Source of the DNA: K189A clade bacterium
GTDB lineage: Bacteria > Pseudomonadota > Gammaproteobacteria > Pseudomonadales > Azotimanducaceae
Length of the DNA stretch: 21,157 nt
Assembly: GCA_007571095.1 (NCBI GenBank)
Contig: RKSB01000088.1
Location: 1-21,157 of the forward strand
Direction of reading: 5' to 3'
Made by a program: the position numbers and the translations under genes. The notes beneath the pieces are model-generated. The model ran no database searches. It saw only the letters and a list, made by a program, of their open reading frames with translations, and was not told the DNA's origin. This document shows positions 8,486 to 15,846 of the stretch, in pieces; the first letter of the stretch is position 1, and each line of letters begins with the position of its first letter.

Positions 8486-9772
8486 CTAGCCTTGAGCAAC
8501 TGTCGATTGCCCTAAAACGTCCTTGTAACTCGATGCCTGCTCTTCAACACTGACGGCAGCAAACAGCTTGTTCACCAGAAGATCCTCGAGAATACGGCCT
8601 TCAACCATTTTCATCCTGTTTTTGTCACTGTAGTACCACTGGACGAAAATCTTTGGATCCGGATAGGCCGCCGCCATTTTGTTGATACGTTCGGCAATGT
8701 CTTCCTTGCTGACCTTGAGTTCATACATTTCGACCAAATGTTGGAAGATGAGTTGCAACCGAATATTTTTTGAAGCCTGGTCCTGGTTGTCGGCCTCGCT
8801 TGAAGGGCCGGCAGACGACAGCCGGAAAGCCTCCTCTTTAACCAGAACTTTCGGTACCGGCAGCTTCTTGTGCAAGTCTGTCAGCTGGTCGAACATCTGC
8901 GTCTTGAGGTGGCTGAGTTGAGCTTCTTCAAGCCTTTCCTCCATGATTGGCCGCAAGTGCTGCTTCAAGCCCTCCAGAGTCGGTTCAAAGTCACCCAGCA
9001 TCTTGAAGAACTCTTCGTTCAGTTCCGGCAGACGGGCAACTTCTATTGCGGTCACTCGACAGGCCAGACTGTTTTCCTGTTCTTTTTTCTGTTCGCTGCC
9101 GGCTGGCTTGTCTAACTGAATCCTGTGCTGGCTCCCCACCGTGGCACCGACCAGTGCCTGAACCAGAGATGCCGGAAAAACCGCTTCATCCAGCATCACC
9201 TCCAGAGCCCTTTCGGCCGGTTCATCGCCGGATTTCTCCTGCGAGTCCTCTTGTCTGTCCTGCCAGACAATGTGCACCTTGTCACCCAACGAAGCCGCCC
9301 TGTCCTGTTCGGCGGCCACAAAGGTCTGTCTGCTTTTTTGAATTCTCTCTACCTCGCCGGCCAGGTCCTGGTCGCCGATTCGGGCCGTCTTTTTAACCAG
9401 CTGAATTTTTGACAGATCGGCCAGCTGAATCTCGGGTAAAGACTCAAAAACAGCCTCGAACACCAGATCCTCGTTGATTTTTGCCGATTTCCGGTTGAAA
9501 GTCGGCTGACCCGCCAGGCGCAGGGATTTGTCCTTCACCAACTGAAAGAAGTGGTCCACCATGGCCTTTTGAATCACTTCCTCGCTGATCTCGTCGCCAA
9601 ACCGGCGACGGACCTCGCTGGTGGGTACTCGACCAGGACGAAAGCCCTTGAGGGAAATTTTTCGGGCGGTGTCGTTCAATTTCTGATCAATGGCAGCCTT
9701 AACCTCTAGGGCCGGTACGGCCAGAGTAACCCTGCTTTCAAGTTCGGCGATCTGTTCTATCTTTGCTTCCAT
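8486..9772 (-). CDS. tig: Trigger factor, ribosome-bound chaperone
   Basis: The 428-residue protein starts MEAKIEQIAELESRVTLAVP and carries the ribosome-docking loop GFRPGRVP (43-50), equivalent to the GFRxGKVP signature that contacts L23. The C-terminal two-thirds is the helical, substrate-cradling domain, including LPVPKVLVKEE. Trigger factor meets nascent chains at the tunnel exit. The segment where the FKBP-type PPIase domain should lie (about 162-245) keeps the length and its end (ARLPELNEEFFKMLG) but has lost most FKBP signature residues and is rich in Gln, Glu and Lys. The frame remains open upstream to 9994, but that part runs through tRNA-Leu and is not coding; ATG 9772 fits the family. 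The ribosome-binding site is weak and lies in a 14-bp-period tandem repeat. Confidence 0.95.
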   Translation of the reverse strand: MEAKIEQIAELESRVTLAVPALEVKAAIDQKLNDTARKISLKGFRPGRVPTSEVRRRFGDEISEEVIQKAMVDHFFQLVKDKSLRLAGQPTFNRKSAKINEDLVFEAVFESLPEIQLADLSKIQLVKKTARIGDQDLAGEVERIQKSRQTFVAAEQDRAASLGDKVHIVWQDRQEDSQEKSGDEPAERALEVMLDEAVFPASLVQALVGATVGSQHRIQLDKPAGSEQKKEQENSLACRVTAIEVARLPELNEEFFKMLGDFEPTLEGLKQHLRPIMEERLEEAQLSHLKTQMFDQLTDLHKKLPVPKVLVKEEAFRLSSAGPSSEADNQDQASKNIRLQLIFQHLVEMYELKVSKEDIAERINKMAAAYPDPKIFVQWYYSDKNRMKMVEGRILEDLLVNKLFAAVSVEEQASSYKDVLGQSTVAQG

Positions 9773-9799
9773 ATCCCGTTTTCTTGATCCCGTTTTCTT
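9773..9799. repeat. Perfect 13-bp direct repeat (14-bp period) in the tig leader
   Basis: atcccgttttctt occurs at 9773-9785 and again at 9787-9799, separated by one base. On the coding strand this makes two copies of AAGAAAACGGGAT directly before the tig ATG, in the region that should hold the ribosome-binding site. Confidence 0.85.
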
Positions 9800-9831
9800 T
9801 TCTGGGGCCTTGCCCAAAATCCTCCGAACGG

Positions 9832-9913
9832 TGCGAACGGAGAGACTCGAACTCTCACATCTTTCGATACTGGGTCCTAAACCCAGCGCGTCTACCAATT
9901 CCGCCACGTTCGC
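9832..9913 (-). tRNA. tRNA-Leu (anticodon TAG)
   Basis: The acceptor stem GCGAACG/CGTTCGC pairs perfectly. The D-arm contains GGAATTGGTAGACGCGC. The anticodon stem CTGGG/CCCAG encloses TTTAGGA, giving anticodon TAG. A short variable arm and a T-arm with GTTCGAGTC complete the fold. The discriminator base is A and CCA is not encoded. It is the last of four tRNAs, 59 nt before tig, with no strong terminator in between. Confidence 0.95.
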
Positions 9914-9952
9914 TCGGAGCAGTCGCCATTCTCGGAAAAACTGAACAGTCGG

Positions 9953-10025
9953 GGTGGACGACGGGGGTTGAACCCGTGACCTCTGGAGCCACAATCCAGC
10001 GCTCTACCAACTGAGCTACGCCCAC
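9953..10025 (-). tRNA. tRNA-His (anticodon GTG)
   Basis: The acceptor GTGGGCG pairs with CGTCCAC (one G-T). The anticodon stem CTGGA/TCCAG holds TTGTGGC, anticodon GTG. The T-arm ACGGG/CCCGT encloses TTCAACC. The extra G(-1) typical of histidine tRNA is encoded at 10026, and the discriminator is C. CCA is not encoded. Confidence 0.95.
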
Positions 10026-10108
10026 CTTAAATCGTCCGTAACACATCGCAACCCCGAACAGACCCGTTTTTCTTCCAAACAGCACTCTTTCGAGCAACAC
10101 AGGAGACA

Positions 10109-10182
10109 GCTCATTCGCTCCACTTGCGTAAGCTAATTTAATTCAAAACTCAGGCAATCTCTACACAAAAGAGTGAATGAGC
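10109..10182. repeat. 12-bp inverted repeat (one mismatch) flanking the tRNA-Arg to tRNA-His spacer
   Basis: gctcattcgctc (10109-10120) and gagtgaatgagc (10171-10182) are complementary at 11 of 12 positions. The upper arm ends on the discriminator base of tRNA-Arg. In the transcript, the tRNA-Arg 3' trailer would pair with sequence about 50 nt downstream. Otherwise the 155-nt spacer holds nothing I can assign. Confidence 0.5.
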
Positions 10183-10255
10183 GCACCCGCGAGGACTCGA
10201 ACCTCGAACCCTCGGCTTAGAAGGCCGATGCTCTATCCAGTTGAGCTACGGGTGC
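10182..10255 (-). tRNA. tRNA-Arg (anticodon TCT)
   Basis: The acceptor GCACCCG pairs with CGGGTGC. The D-arm has GCTCAACTGGATAGAGC. The anticodon stem TCGGC/GCCGA holds CTTCTAA, anticodon TCT, which reads AGA and AGG. The T-arm has GGTTCGAGTCC, the discriminator is G and CCA is not encoded. AGA and AGG codons are common in several genes of this window. Confidence 0.95.
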
Positions 10256-10310
10256 ATCTTCTCCTGAATTGTCGCCTTCAAGCATGTCGAAGCCTGTTTA
10301 AGAACTGCCG

Positions 10311-10387
<77 letters not shown>

Positions 10388-10402
10388 ACGGAATTCCTGT
10401 TA

Positions 10403-10451
10403 AATCCGGCACCGCCTGAACGGGCCTTCGCAAACGCCTGTTTGCCGGATT
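10403..10451. repeat. 9-bp inverted repeat in the leader of the tRNA cluster
   Basis: aatccggca (10403-10411) and tgccggatt (10443-10451) are perfect inverted copies 31 nt apart, between the putative tRNA promoter and tRNA-Pro. They could form a leader hairpin or be a protein site. No function can be assigned. Confidence 0.4.
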
Positions 10452-10481
10452 ATTCTAGTAGGAGCGTCGGATATTTGCCAT
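10452..10481 (-). promoter_or_regulatory. Putative promoter of the tRNA cluster (and perhaps tig)
   Basis: On the minus strand ATGGCA (10481-10476) and TAGAAT (10457-10452) are 18 nt apart, scoring 4/6 and 5/6 against sigma70. A GC-rich stretch follows the -10, as is usual at stringently controlled stable-RNA promoters. The leader to tRNA-Pro would be about 55-60 nt. Confidence 0.38.
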
Positions 10482-10488
10482 AAATGCC

Positions 10489-10517
10489 TCGTCAAACAAG
10501 GCAATCTGGGATAAAAT
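10489..10517 (+). promoter_or_regulatory. Putative sigma70 promoter for folD
   Basis: TCGTCA (10489-10494) and TAAAAT (10512-10517) are separated by 17 nt and match the consensus at 4/6 and 5/6. Transcription would start about 20 nt before the folD ATG. It lies back-to-back with the tRNA promoter in the 157-nt divergent spacer. Confidence 0.42.
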
Positions 10518-10544
10518 GCGACGGCAACGAAAGCCAGAACAACA

Positions 10545-11411
10545 ATGACCTGTCAAAGACTCAACGGTACTCGACTGGCTGCCGAAATCCAGCAGAGGCT
10601 GCACACAGAAGTTCAGGCTTTTCAGCGAGAAACCGGAAAAGTACCAGGGCTTGCGATGGTACTGGCAGGCGACGATCCGGCATCAGCCGTCTATGTTCGC
10701 AACAAAATCAGGGCCTGTTCGGCAGTCGGCTTCTGGTCGGTCAATCGACACCTTCCTGAAACCGTTGATCAGGCCACTTTGCTGAAGACCATTGATGACC
10801 TCAACAAAGACCCTGCCATTCACGGCATTCTGGTTCAACTGCCCCTGCCCGATCATCTCGACACCACCGAAATCATCGAGCGAATTCTGCCTGAAAAGGA
10901 TGTCGACGGCTTTCATCCCTACAACATTGGCCGGCTGGTAGCCAGAAAGCCCGCTCTTCGACCGGCCACTCCCAAAGGGGTCATGCACCTGCTGGAACAA
11001 ACCGGTGTGCCCTTGCGTGGGCTGAATGCCACCATAGTGGGTGCATCCAACCATGTTGGGCGACCCATGGGGCTTGAACTGCTGCTCGTCGGCTGTACCG
11101 TCACCACGGTACACAAATTCACCAGAGACATTGATTACTACATTCGGCACGCCGATATTCTGATCAGCGCAGTGGGCAAGCCGGGGCTGATCAAAGGCGA
11201 ACAGATAAAGCCTGCCGCCATCGTGATAGATATCGGCCTGACACGTTGCCCGGACGGGACGCTCAAGGGCGATATCGACTACCCAAGTGTTCGCCGGCGA
11301 GCAGGATGGCTGACACCCGTCCCCGGCGGCGTTGGCCCGATGACAATTGCCGCTCTGCTGGAAAATACCATGCAGGCGGCGAGAGAACACGTCTCTGCAC
11401 TCAAGGGATAA
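10545..11411 (+). CDS. folD: FolD, bifunctional methylene-THF dehydrogenase / methenyl-THF cyclohydrolase
   Basis: A 288-residue protein of normal FolD length. It interconverts 5,10-methylene-, methenyl- and 10-formyl-tetrahydrofolate, using NADP. Active-site residues are in place: Tyr50 and Lys54 (YVRNK), Gln98 (ILVQLPLP) and Asp121 (KDVDGFHPYN). The dinucleotide-binding motif is GASNHVGRP (166-174), and PGGVGPMT (260-267) lies near the C-terminus. The segment after the catalytic lysine, CSAVGFWSVNRHLPE, is slightly unusual (FWSVN) but aligned. The ATG at 10545 has only a weak ribosome-binding site. It is divergent from the tRNA cluster, as in Pseudomonas, and ends 9 nt from the convergent DUF1289 gene. 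Its product 10-formyl-THF is used in purine synthesis, begun by PurF nearby. Confidence 0.96.
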   Translation: MTCQRLNGTRLAAEIQQRLHTEVQAFQRETGKVPGLAMVLAGDDPASAVYVRNKIRACSAVGFWSVNRHLPETVDQATLLKTIDDLNKDPAIHGILVQLPLPDHLDTTEIIERILPEKDVDGFHPYNIGRLVARKPALRPATPKGVMHLLEQTGVPLRGLNATIVGASNHVGRPMGLELLLVGCTVTTVHKFTRDIDYYIRHADILISAVGKPGLIKGEQIKPAAIVIDIGLTRCPDGTLKGDIDYPSVRRRAGWLTPVPGGVGPMTIAALLENTMQAAREHVSALKG

Positions 11412-11420
11412 GTCCCGAAA

Positions 11421-11954
11421 TCAGGTTTTCCGGTCTTTGGCCCGGTCCGCGGCGAGGCGAGAAAAATAGTATTCGTAGTGGGCTTCCGACAAGCGATAAA
11501 AATGCTCTTCGATACGTTGAGCCAGGTCTTGAGAAAGCCGTGAAGAGCCGGGCTTGGCAACATCAATGCCCAGAGTCCTCACATCCTGAATACTCCCGGC
11601 CGACGACTGCAACAACCGATAAGCCAAATCAAGCATACTTTCATCGCAAAAAACGGGCAGCGAATGCTCGGCTGCCAGCCGTTGCATCCGCTCTGCATCC
11701 ACAATGACCAACGAATGCTCAAGCGTCTGGTGAAGTAATTTGCGCAGGCGAGCATGAATCGCTTCCTTCTGATCGGGGGTATAGCTGTTCCAGTCGATGA
11801 CCTCATAAAAAAAGCGTTTGCAGCCACGACAGACCAGATCGCCGATGCCTGTAGAACAGATGCCCACACAAGGGCTTTTTCGACGAATATCCACCAACTG
11901 TTTTCGGCTGTTCGGCTCGAAAGGAGGCATGTTGCGATTTTCCTGTTCAGTCAC
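11421..11954 (-). CDS. DUF1289 family protein with four-cysteine motif
   Basis: Function unknown. The N-terminal part has the DUF1289 signature SPCVGICS, a short insert, then CRGCKRFFYEVIDW, placing cysteines at 29, 33, 42 and 45 (numbered from the GTG). They look suited to binding a metal or Fe-S cluster. The rest, up to residue 177, is longer than the minimal domain. It is helical and charged, with no recognised motif, and ends in a basic RLAADRAKDRKT. The frame opens at GTG 11954, which has no Shine-Dalgarno. ATG 11930 has AGGA about 10 nt upstream and could be the true start. It follows purF by 31 nt and converges on folD with a 9-nt gap, so it is probably the last gene of the folC-to-purF transcript. 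Confidence 0.8.
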   Translation of the reverse strand: MTEQENRNMPPFEPNSRKQLVDIRRKSPCVGICSTGIGDLVCRGCKRFFYEVIDWNSYTPDQKEAIHARLRKLLHQTLEHSLVIVDAERMQRLAAEHSLPVFCDESMLDLAYRLLQSSAGSIQDVRTLGIDVAKPGSSRLSQDLAQRIEEHFYRLSEAHYEYYFSRLAADRAKDRKT

Positions 11955-11985
11955 GGCGAAAAGCTTGTCGTTTGACTGGCTCTAT

Positions 11986-13401
11986 TCAGGGAGCAGGCAG
12001 GTATTGCCCGTCAAAAACCGAGCACTCAAACTGCTTGATACTCGGATTACCCTCTCGACAGGATTGAATCAGGTCCTCCAGTGTCTGGTAGATCATCCTG
12101 TCGGCACCGATAAAGGCGGCCACTTCCTCCTCGCCCTTGTCGCTGGCAACCAGTTCTTCGTAAGACGGCATATTGATGCCGTAAAAGTTGGGATGCTTCA
12201 CCGGCGGTGACGCAGAGGCGAAATACACTCGCTGCGCACCGGCCTTGCGAGCCATTCGTACGATTTCCTGAGAAGTGGTGCCGCGAACCACCGAGTCATC
12301 CACCAGAAGTACGTTCTTGCCTCGAAACTCGAGTTCCACCACATTCAGCTTGCGTTTGACCGAGTCCTTTCGCTGACGTTGATCCGGCATGATGAAGGTG
12401 CGATCAATATACCGGTTCTTGATAAATCCCTCGCGGTATTTGACACCCAGCTCGTGTGCCAGAGAAAGGGCTGCTGTTCTGCTGGTGTCCGGTATAGGGA
12501 TGACTACGTCAATATCATGGCCCGCAGGAAAACTCTGCCTGACTCTTCTCGCCAGTCTTTCACCCGACCGCAGCCGCGCCTTGTACACCGAAATATCATC
12601 CAGCACCGAGTCGGGACGTGCCAGATAGACATATTCAAAAATGCAGGGTTTTGAAAGGGCATTGTCCGCACACTGACGAGTGTGCATCTGGTAATCGCCG
12701 GATGATCCGGTAATGCAGACGGCTTCACCGGCATGCAGGTCGCGAATGAGCTCGAAATCAAGAATATCCAGAGCAACACTCTCGGAAGCAACCATGTAAT
12801 TCAGCGTTTTGTCCCTGCGCATACCCATGACCAGAGGCCGCACACCGTGAGGATCCCGAAAAGCGACCAGACCGAAACCAACAATGAGGGCAACTACGGC
12901 ATAGGCACCATGGCAACGTCTGTGGACGGCCTTCACCGCCGCAAAAACCTCTTCGGGGGTGAGGCGTATTTTTTTGAACTTGTTGATCTCGTGGGCAAAG
13001 ACATTCAACAGAACCTCGGAATCAGACCGAGTATTGACATGCCTGAAATCGGTTTTGAAAAGCTCGTCCGCCAGCAAGTCCGCATTGGTCAGATTGCCAT
13101 TGTGAGCGATGGCGATGCCATAGGGAGAATTGACATACAAAGGCTGAACCTCGGCAATGCTGTGGCTGCCGGCAGTCGGATAACGAACCTGGGCGATGCC
13201 CATCTGGCCGGCCAGCAACTCCATATCGACTCCCTGAAAAGCATCCCGAACCAGGCCCTTGGCCTTGTGGGTGCACAGACGTCCATCGGCATGAGTCACC
13301 ATGCCGGCGGCGTCCTGGCCCCTGTGCTGAAGCATGTTCAACGCCTCATACAGTTGAAAGCTGGCCGTCTCGCTGGCGGCAATACCGACAATTCCGCACA
13401 C
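11986..13401 (-). CDS. purF: Amidophosphoribosyltransferase PurF
   Basis: This enzyme catalyses the first committed step of purine synthesis, making phosphoribosylamine from PRPP and glutamine. The start is GTG (13401). It gives MCGIVGIA, exposing the catalytic Cys2 after Met removal, so no propeptide is present. The N-terminal Ntn glutaminase domain has QHRGQDAAG and the RYPTAGS loop, with NGNLTN at 101-106. The C-terminal phosphoribosyltransferase domain has the PRPP loop VLLVDDSVVRGTT (364-376). At 471 residues it ends soon after FECSVFDGQY and lacks about 30 C-terminal residues found in E. coli PurF, beyond the catalytic core. It lies 18 nt after cvpA, as in E. coli and Pseudomonas. Confidence 0.96.
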   Translation of the reverse strand: MCGIVGIAASETASFQLYEALNMLQHRGQDAAGMVTHADGRLCTHKAKGLVRDAFQGVDMELLAGQMGIAQVRYPTAGSHSIAEVQPLYVNSPYGIAIAHNGNLTNADLLADELFKTDFRHVNTRSDSEVLLNVFAHEINKFKKIRLTPEEVFAAVKAVHRRCHGAYAVVALIVGFGLVAFRDPHGVRPLVMGMRRDKTLNYMVASESVALDILDFELIRDLHAGEAVCITGSSGDYQMHTRQCADNALSKPCIFEYVYLARPDSVLDDISVYKARLRSGERLARRVRQSFPAGHDIDVVIPIPDTSRTAALSLAHELGVKYREGFIKNRYIDRTFIMPDQRQRKDSVKRKLNVVELEFRGKNVLLVDDSVVRGTTSQEIVRMARKAGAQRVYFASASPPVKHPNFYGINMPSYEELVASDKGEEEVAAFIGADRMIYQTLEDLIQSCREGNPSIKQFECSVFDGQYLPAP

Positions 13402-13419
13402 GACAATCAGCCCTCGCCT

Positions 13420-13974
13420 TTACTCATCAGAAACCTTCAGATGTTCGCTGTAGTTGTCTAACAACTGCTTGAAAAGGTCGGTGGTAAACCTCTCATAAGG
13501 TTGCAACACACTGATTACTCTGGAGTTTTGCCACCAGTCCATATCACCCATCGTGGGCCGCAAAAACGAGGCCAGCAATATCAATATAACCGCACCTCGA
13601 AAGAAGCCAAATAACAACCCCATCGTGCGGTTGGTGCCGTCCAGCCTGGCTTTTTTCAGAAAGGAACTGATAGTGTCCACGATCTTGATTCCTATGAAGG
13701 CTGACACTATTCCGATGACAACGCCTCCAGCAACAAGGCGAACCAGCGGATTGGAAATCCAGGGCTCCAGAAAGGGCGTTATTGTATGAGGAAGGCGAAA
13801 GGCCAGAACAATCGCCAGCAGAAAGACTGCTATTCCCAGTGTCTCCTCGACAAAACCCTTCGATAACCCATACAGGCCGGATACAGCAACCGCGACAAGC
13901 AACAGCAGGTCTATTGCACTGAGATTGAGACTGGCCATCAATTCCTGAATGCTGGCGATCAGACCCTCAATCAA
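13420..13974 (-). CDS. cvpA: CvpA family inner-membrane protein
   Basis: A 184-residue membrane protein of the CvpA (colicin V production) family, named for its role in colicin V secretion in E. coli. Four hydrophobic segments are visible at about 19-37, 43-60, 78-100 and 121-139, with the family's GLSKGFVEETLG between the first two. It precedes purF, its usual partner. The TTG start (13974) overlaps the TGA of the SPOR gene by 4 nt and has a strong GGAGG 7 nt upstream. An ATG at 13938 with AGGA just before it is an alternative giving a shorter N-terminus. Its cellular role is not clear from the sequence. Confidence 0.9.
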   Translation of the reverse strand: MIEGLIASIQELMASLNLSAIDLLLLVAVAVSGLYGLSKGFVEETLGIAVFLLAIVLAFRLPHTITPFLEPWISNPLVRLVAGGVVIGIVSAFIGIKIVDTISSFLKKARLDGTNRTMGLLFGFFRGAVILILLASFLRPTMGDMDWWQNSRVISVLQPYERFTTDLFKQLLDNYSEHLKVSDE

Positions 13975-14588
13975 GGGTCGTCCTCCGATCGTGCCAACAT
14001 TGAAAAAGGTCTAAGCAGAGGCTCGACGACAAGGCTCTCCTGTTGCAGAATGGATTGCACATGTACGGCCTGGGATCGGCTCAGAAAGGGGCCAACGGCC
14101 ACTCTGTACATCAACAGGTCACCCACCCTCGTTGTCGCCAGATAGGCACGGTGCCCATCGTCTGCAAGGCGCGTATCCACTCTCTTTTTGAGCGAGGCGG
14201 CATTGTCGTAAGCTGTGAAGCTGCCGAGCTGCAAGCCCCAGGCTTCGGGTATTGCATTCGGATTGAACCGAGTGCCGGACAATTCGTCGACAGTCGTTCC
14301 GGCGGCCTCGTCCTCTGAACTCGGCTCGACCAGATAATCGGGAACCGTCTCGATGGCGGCAACCTCCTGCTTGATCGAATCGACGCGACGACCATAGTCC
14401 CAAACCGTGTCGCGGCGGTTGACAGGCTCCACCACGGGAGCCAGCCCCTCCTCGAAATCAAGCGGAACGCCGGGAACTTCCTGCGTAGTACGAAGGCCCT
14501 CTCCGTCAAAAAAGAACAGAATCAGAACCACCGCCAGGACCGAAGCAACAAACAGGCCGGTCAGCCTTGCCCTGGTCTTAAACAGCAC
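13971..14588 (-). CDS. SPOR-domain cell-division-associated membrane protein (DedD-like)
   Basis: The protein has a short basic N-terminus, one membrane helix (LTGLFVASVLAVVLILFFF), an acidic periplasmic linker and a C-terminal SPOR domain (about the last 85 residues, from EAWGLQLGSFTAYDNAASL to VVEPLLRPF). SPOR domains bind denuded septal peptidoglycan, and the folC-dedD-cvpA order supports a DedD-like role at the division site. The frame is open from GTG 14636, but that start would overlap folC by 59 nt, has no ribosome-binding site and adds an atypical tail. I prefer GTG 14588, with GGAG just upstream, which overlaps folC by 11 nt and gives MLFKTRARLTG, like the family. DedD is the best-known relative, but similarity beyond the architecture is weak. 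Confidence 0.85.
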   Translation of the reverse strand: MLFKTRARLTGLFVASVLAVVLILFFFDGEGLRTTQEVPGVPLDFEEGLAPVVEPVNRRDTVWDYGRRVDSIKQEVAAIETVPDYLVEPSSEDEAAGTTVDELSGTRFNPNAIPEAWGLQLGSFTAYDNAASLKKRVDTRLADDGHRAYLATTRVGDLLMYRVAVGPFLSRSQAVHVQSILQQESLVVEPLLRPFSMLARSEDDP

Positions 14589-15846
14589 CGTCTCCAAACC
14601 ACTGGGTTGCCTTGTCCACACACTGAAAAGACCCACAAATCAGCAGGCTGTCTTCGCTCTGGTCGGCAGTGGCTGTCGCCAGCAGACTTGGCAGGTCTTC
14701 GTCGACTGATCGAATATTCAACTGAGGAAGCCTCGCCAGGTCGGCGGCCAACTTGCGTGCGCTTCTGCCTCTTTCACCCAGCGTTGCTCCAAGATACCAG
14801 CCATCAATCACTGGAGAAAGCGCGCTCGCAAAACCGAAAACATCCTTGTTTCCAAGCGTTGCATAGACGCACCGCAACCGACCCTTCGACCGACTCGACA
14901 TTTCCTCGCAAAGGTACCTTGCCGCCGCCGGATTGTGACCCACATCCAGCCAGATATTTTTTTTGATCTGTTGCAACCGGCCTGACAAACGGGTGGACAA
15001 CATGACTCGGTGATTGTCTTGAGGATTCAAACCGAATCCATAGTACAAAACAGCCAGAGCGGTTGCCAGACTGCTTTTGGGCAGAAGTGCCTGCTGAAGA
15101 GGAAGGTGCTGATTTTCAAGCAGGAAGCAGTCGTCCTCAACGAAGAAATCCCGGCCTCTGCGTTTGAGATCAACATCCAGTCGGTGCGCCTGCGCCAACA
15201 CTGAAGCCGGTGGATTCGGATCGCCCAGAACAGCCAGCTGCCCCTGTCGAAAAATACCCGCTTTCTCGGCACCAATCAGCTCTCGAGTCGAACCCAGAAA
15301 CTCGGTATGATCGATATCGATGTTGGTGACAACCGCAATATCGGCATCCACCATGTTCACCGCATCCAGCCGTCCGCCCAGCCCAACCTCCAGCAACAAC
15401 ACCTCGACACGAGCATTCTTCATGATCCAGAGGGCGGCCAGAATAACGTACTCGAAGTAAGTCAGGGCTATGTCGCCACGAGCCTGGCCAATCACCTCAA
15501 AGGCTTCAACAAGAGTCGAATCTCCGGCCGGACAGCCATTGATGCAGATGCGTTCGTTGAGGCACCTCAGGTGCGGAGAGGTTGTCGAACCAACCGACAG
15601 CCCCGATGCCAGCAGCACCGCTTCCAGTAAACGCACAGTAGAACCCTTGCCGTTGGTACCGGCAACCGTAATCACTCTGCCTTCAAAACTCAGCAATTGT
15701 AGCCGGCTGGCGACTCTTCGAATTCTGTCCAGCGTCAAATCTATGGCCACAAATTCGTTGCCAGTGATCTGCTCCAGCCAATCCGACAAAGGGTCGCATG
15801 ACGACTCGTGTGGCCTGTATGACCCGTATGAAGGGCTATTCTTCAT
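14578..15846 (-). CDS. folC: FolC, bifunctional dihydrofolate / folylpolyglutamate synthase
   Basis: A Mur-ligase-like enzyme that adds glutamate to dihydropteroate and then to folates, with ATP. Numbered from ATG 15846 (422 residues, near the E. coli length), the P-loop is GTNGKGST (63-70). It is followed by TTSPHLRCLNERI, the FEYVILAALW segment, LEVGLGGRLDAVN and VVTNIDIDHTEFLG. The C-terminal domain has LDVGHNPAAARY and ends ICGSFQCVDKATQWF. The frame stays open to 15975, but the extra 43 codons lie in the trpA remnant and resemble no FolC, so they are excluded. There is no strong Shine-Dalgarno. It leads the folC-SPOR-cvpA-purF run. In many relatives accD lies just upstream; here it does not. 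Confidence 0.95.
   Translation of the reverse strand: MKNSPSYGSYRPHESSCDPLSDWLEQITGNEFVAIDLTLDRIRRVASRLQLLSFEGRVITVAGTNGKGSTVRLLEAVLLASGLSVGSTTSPHLRCLNERICINGCPAGDSTLVEAFEVIGQARGDIALTYFEYVILAALWIMKNARVEVLLLEVGLGGRLDAVNMVDADIAVVTNIDIDHTEFLGSTRELIGAEKAGIFRQGQLAVLGDPNPPASVLAQAHRLDVDLKRRGRDFFVEDDCFLLENQHLPLQQALLPKSSLATALAVLYYGFGLNPQDNHRVMLSTRLSGRLQQIKKNIWLDVGHNPAAARYLCEEMSSRSKGRLRCVYATLGNKDVFGFASALSPVIDGWYLGATLGERGRSARKLAADLARLPQLNIRSVDEDLPSLLATATADQSEDSLLICGSFQCVDKATQWFGDGAV

Noticed and set aside
9773..9994. N-terminal extension of the tig frame by 74 codons
   Set aside because: The extension is the reading of tRNA-Leu and part of the tRNA-His spacer. The family start is at MEAKIEQ.
11412..11420. 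Bidirectional terminator between folD and the DUF1289 gene
   Set aside because: The convergent gap is 9 nt and no stem with a T-run is visible across it.
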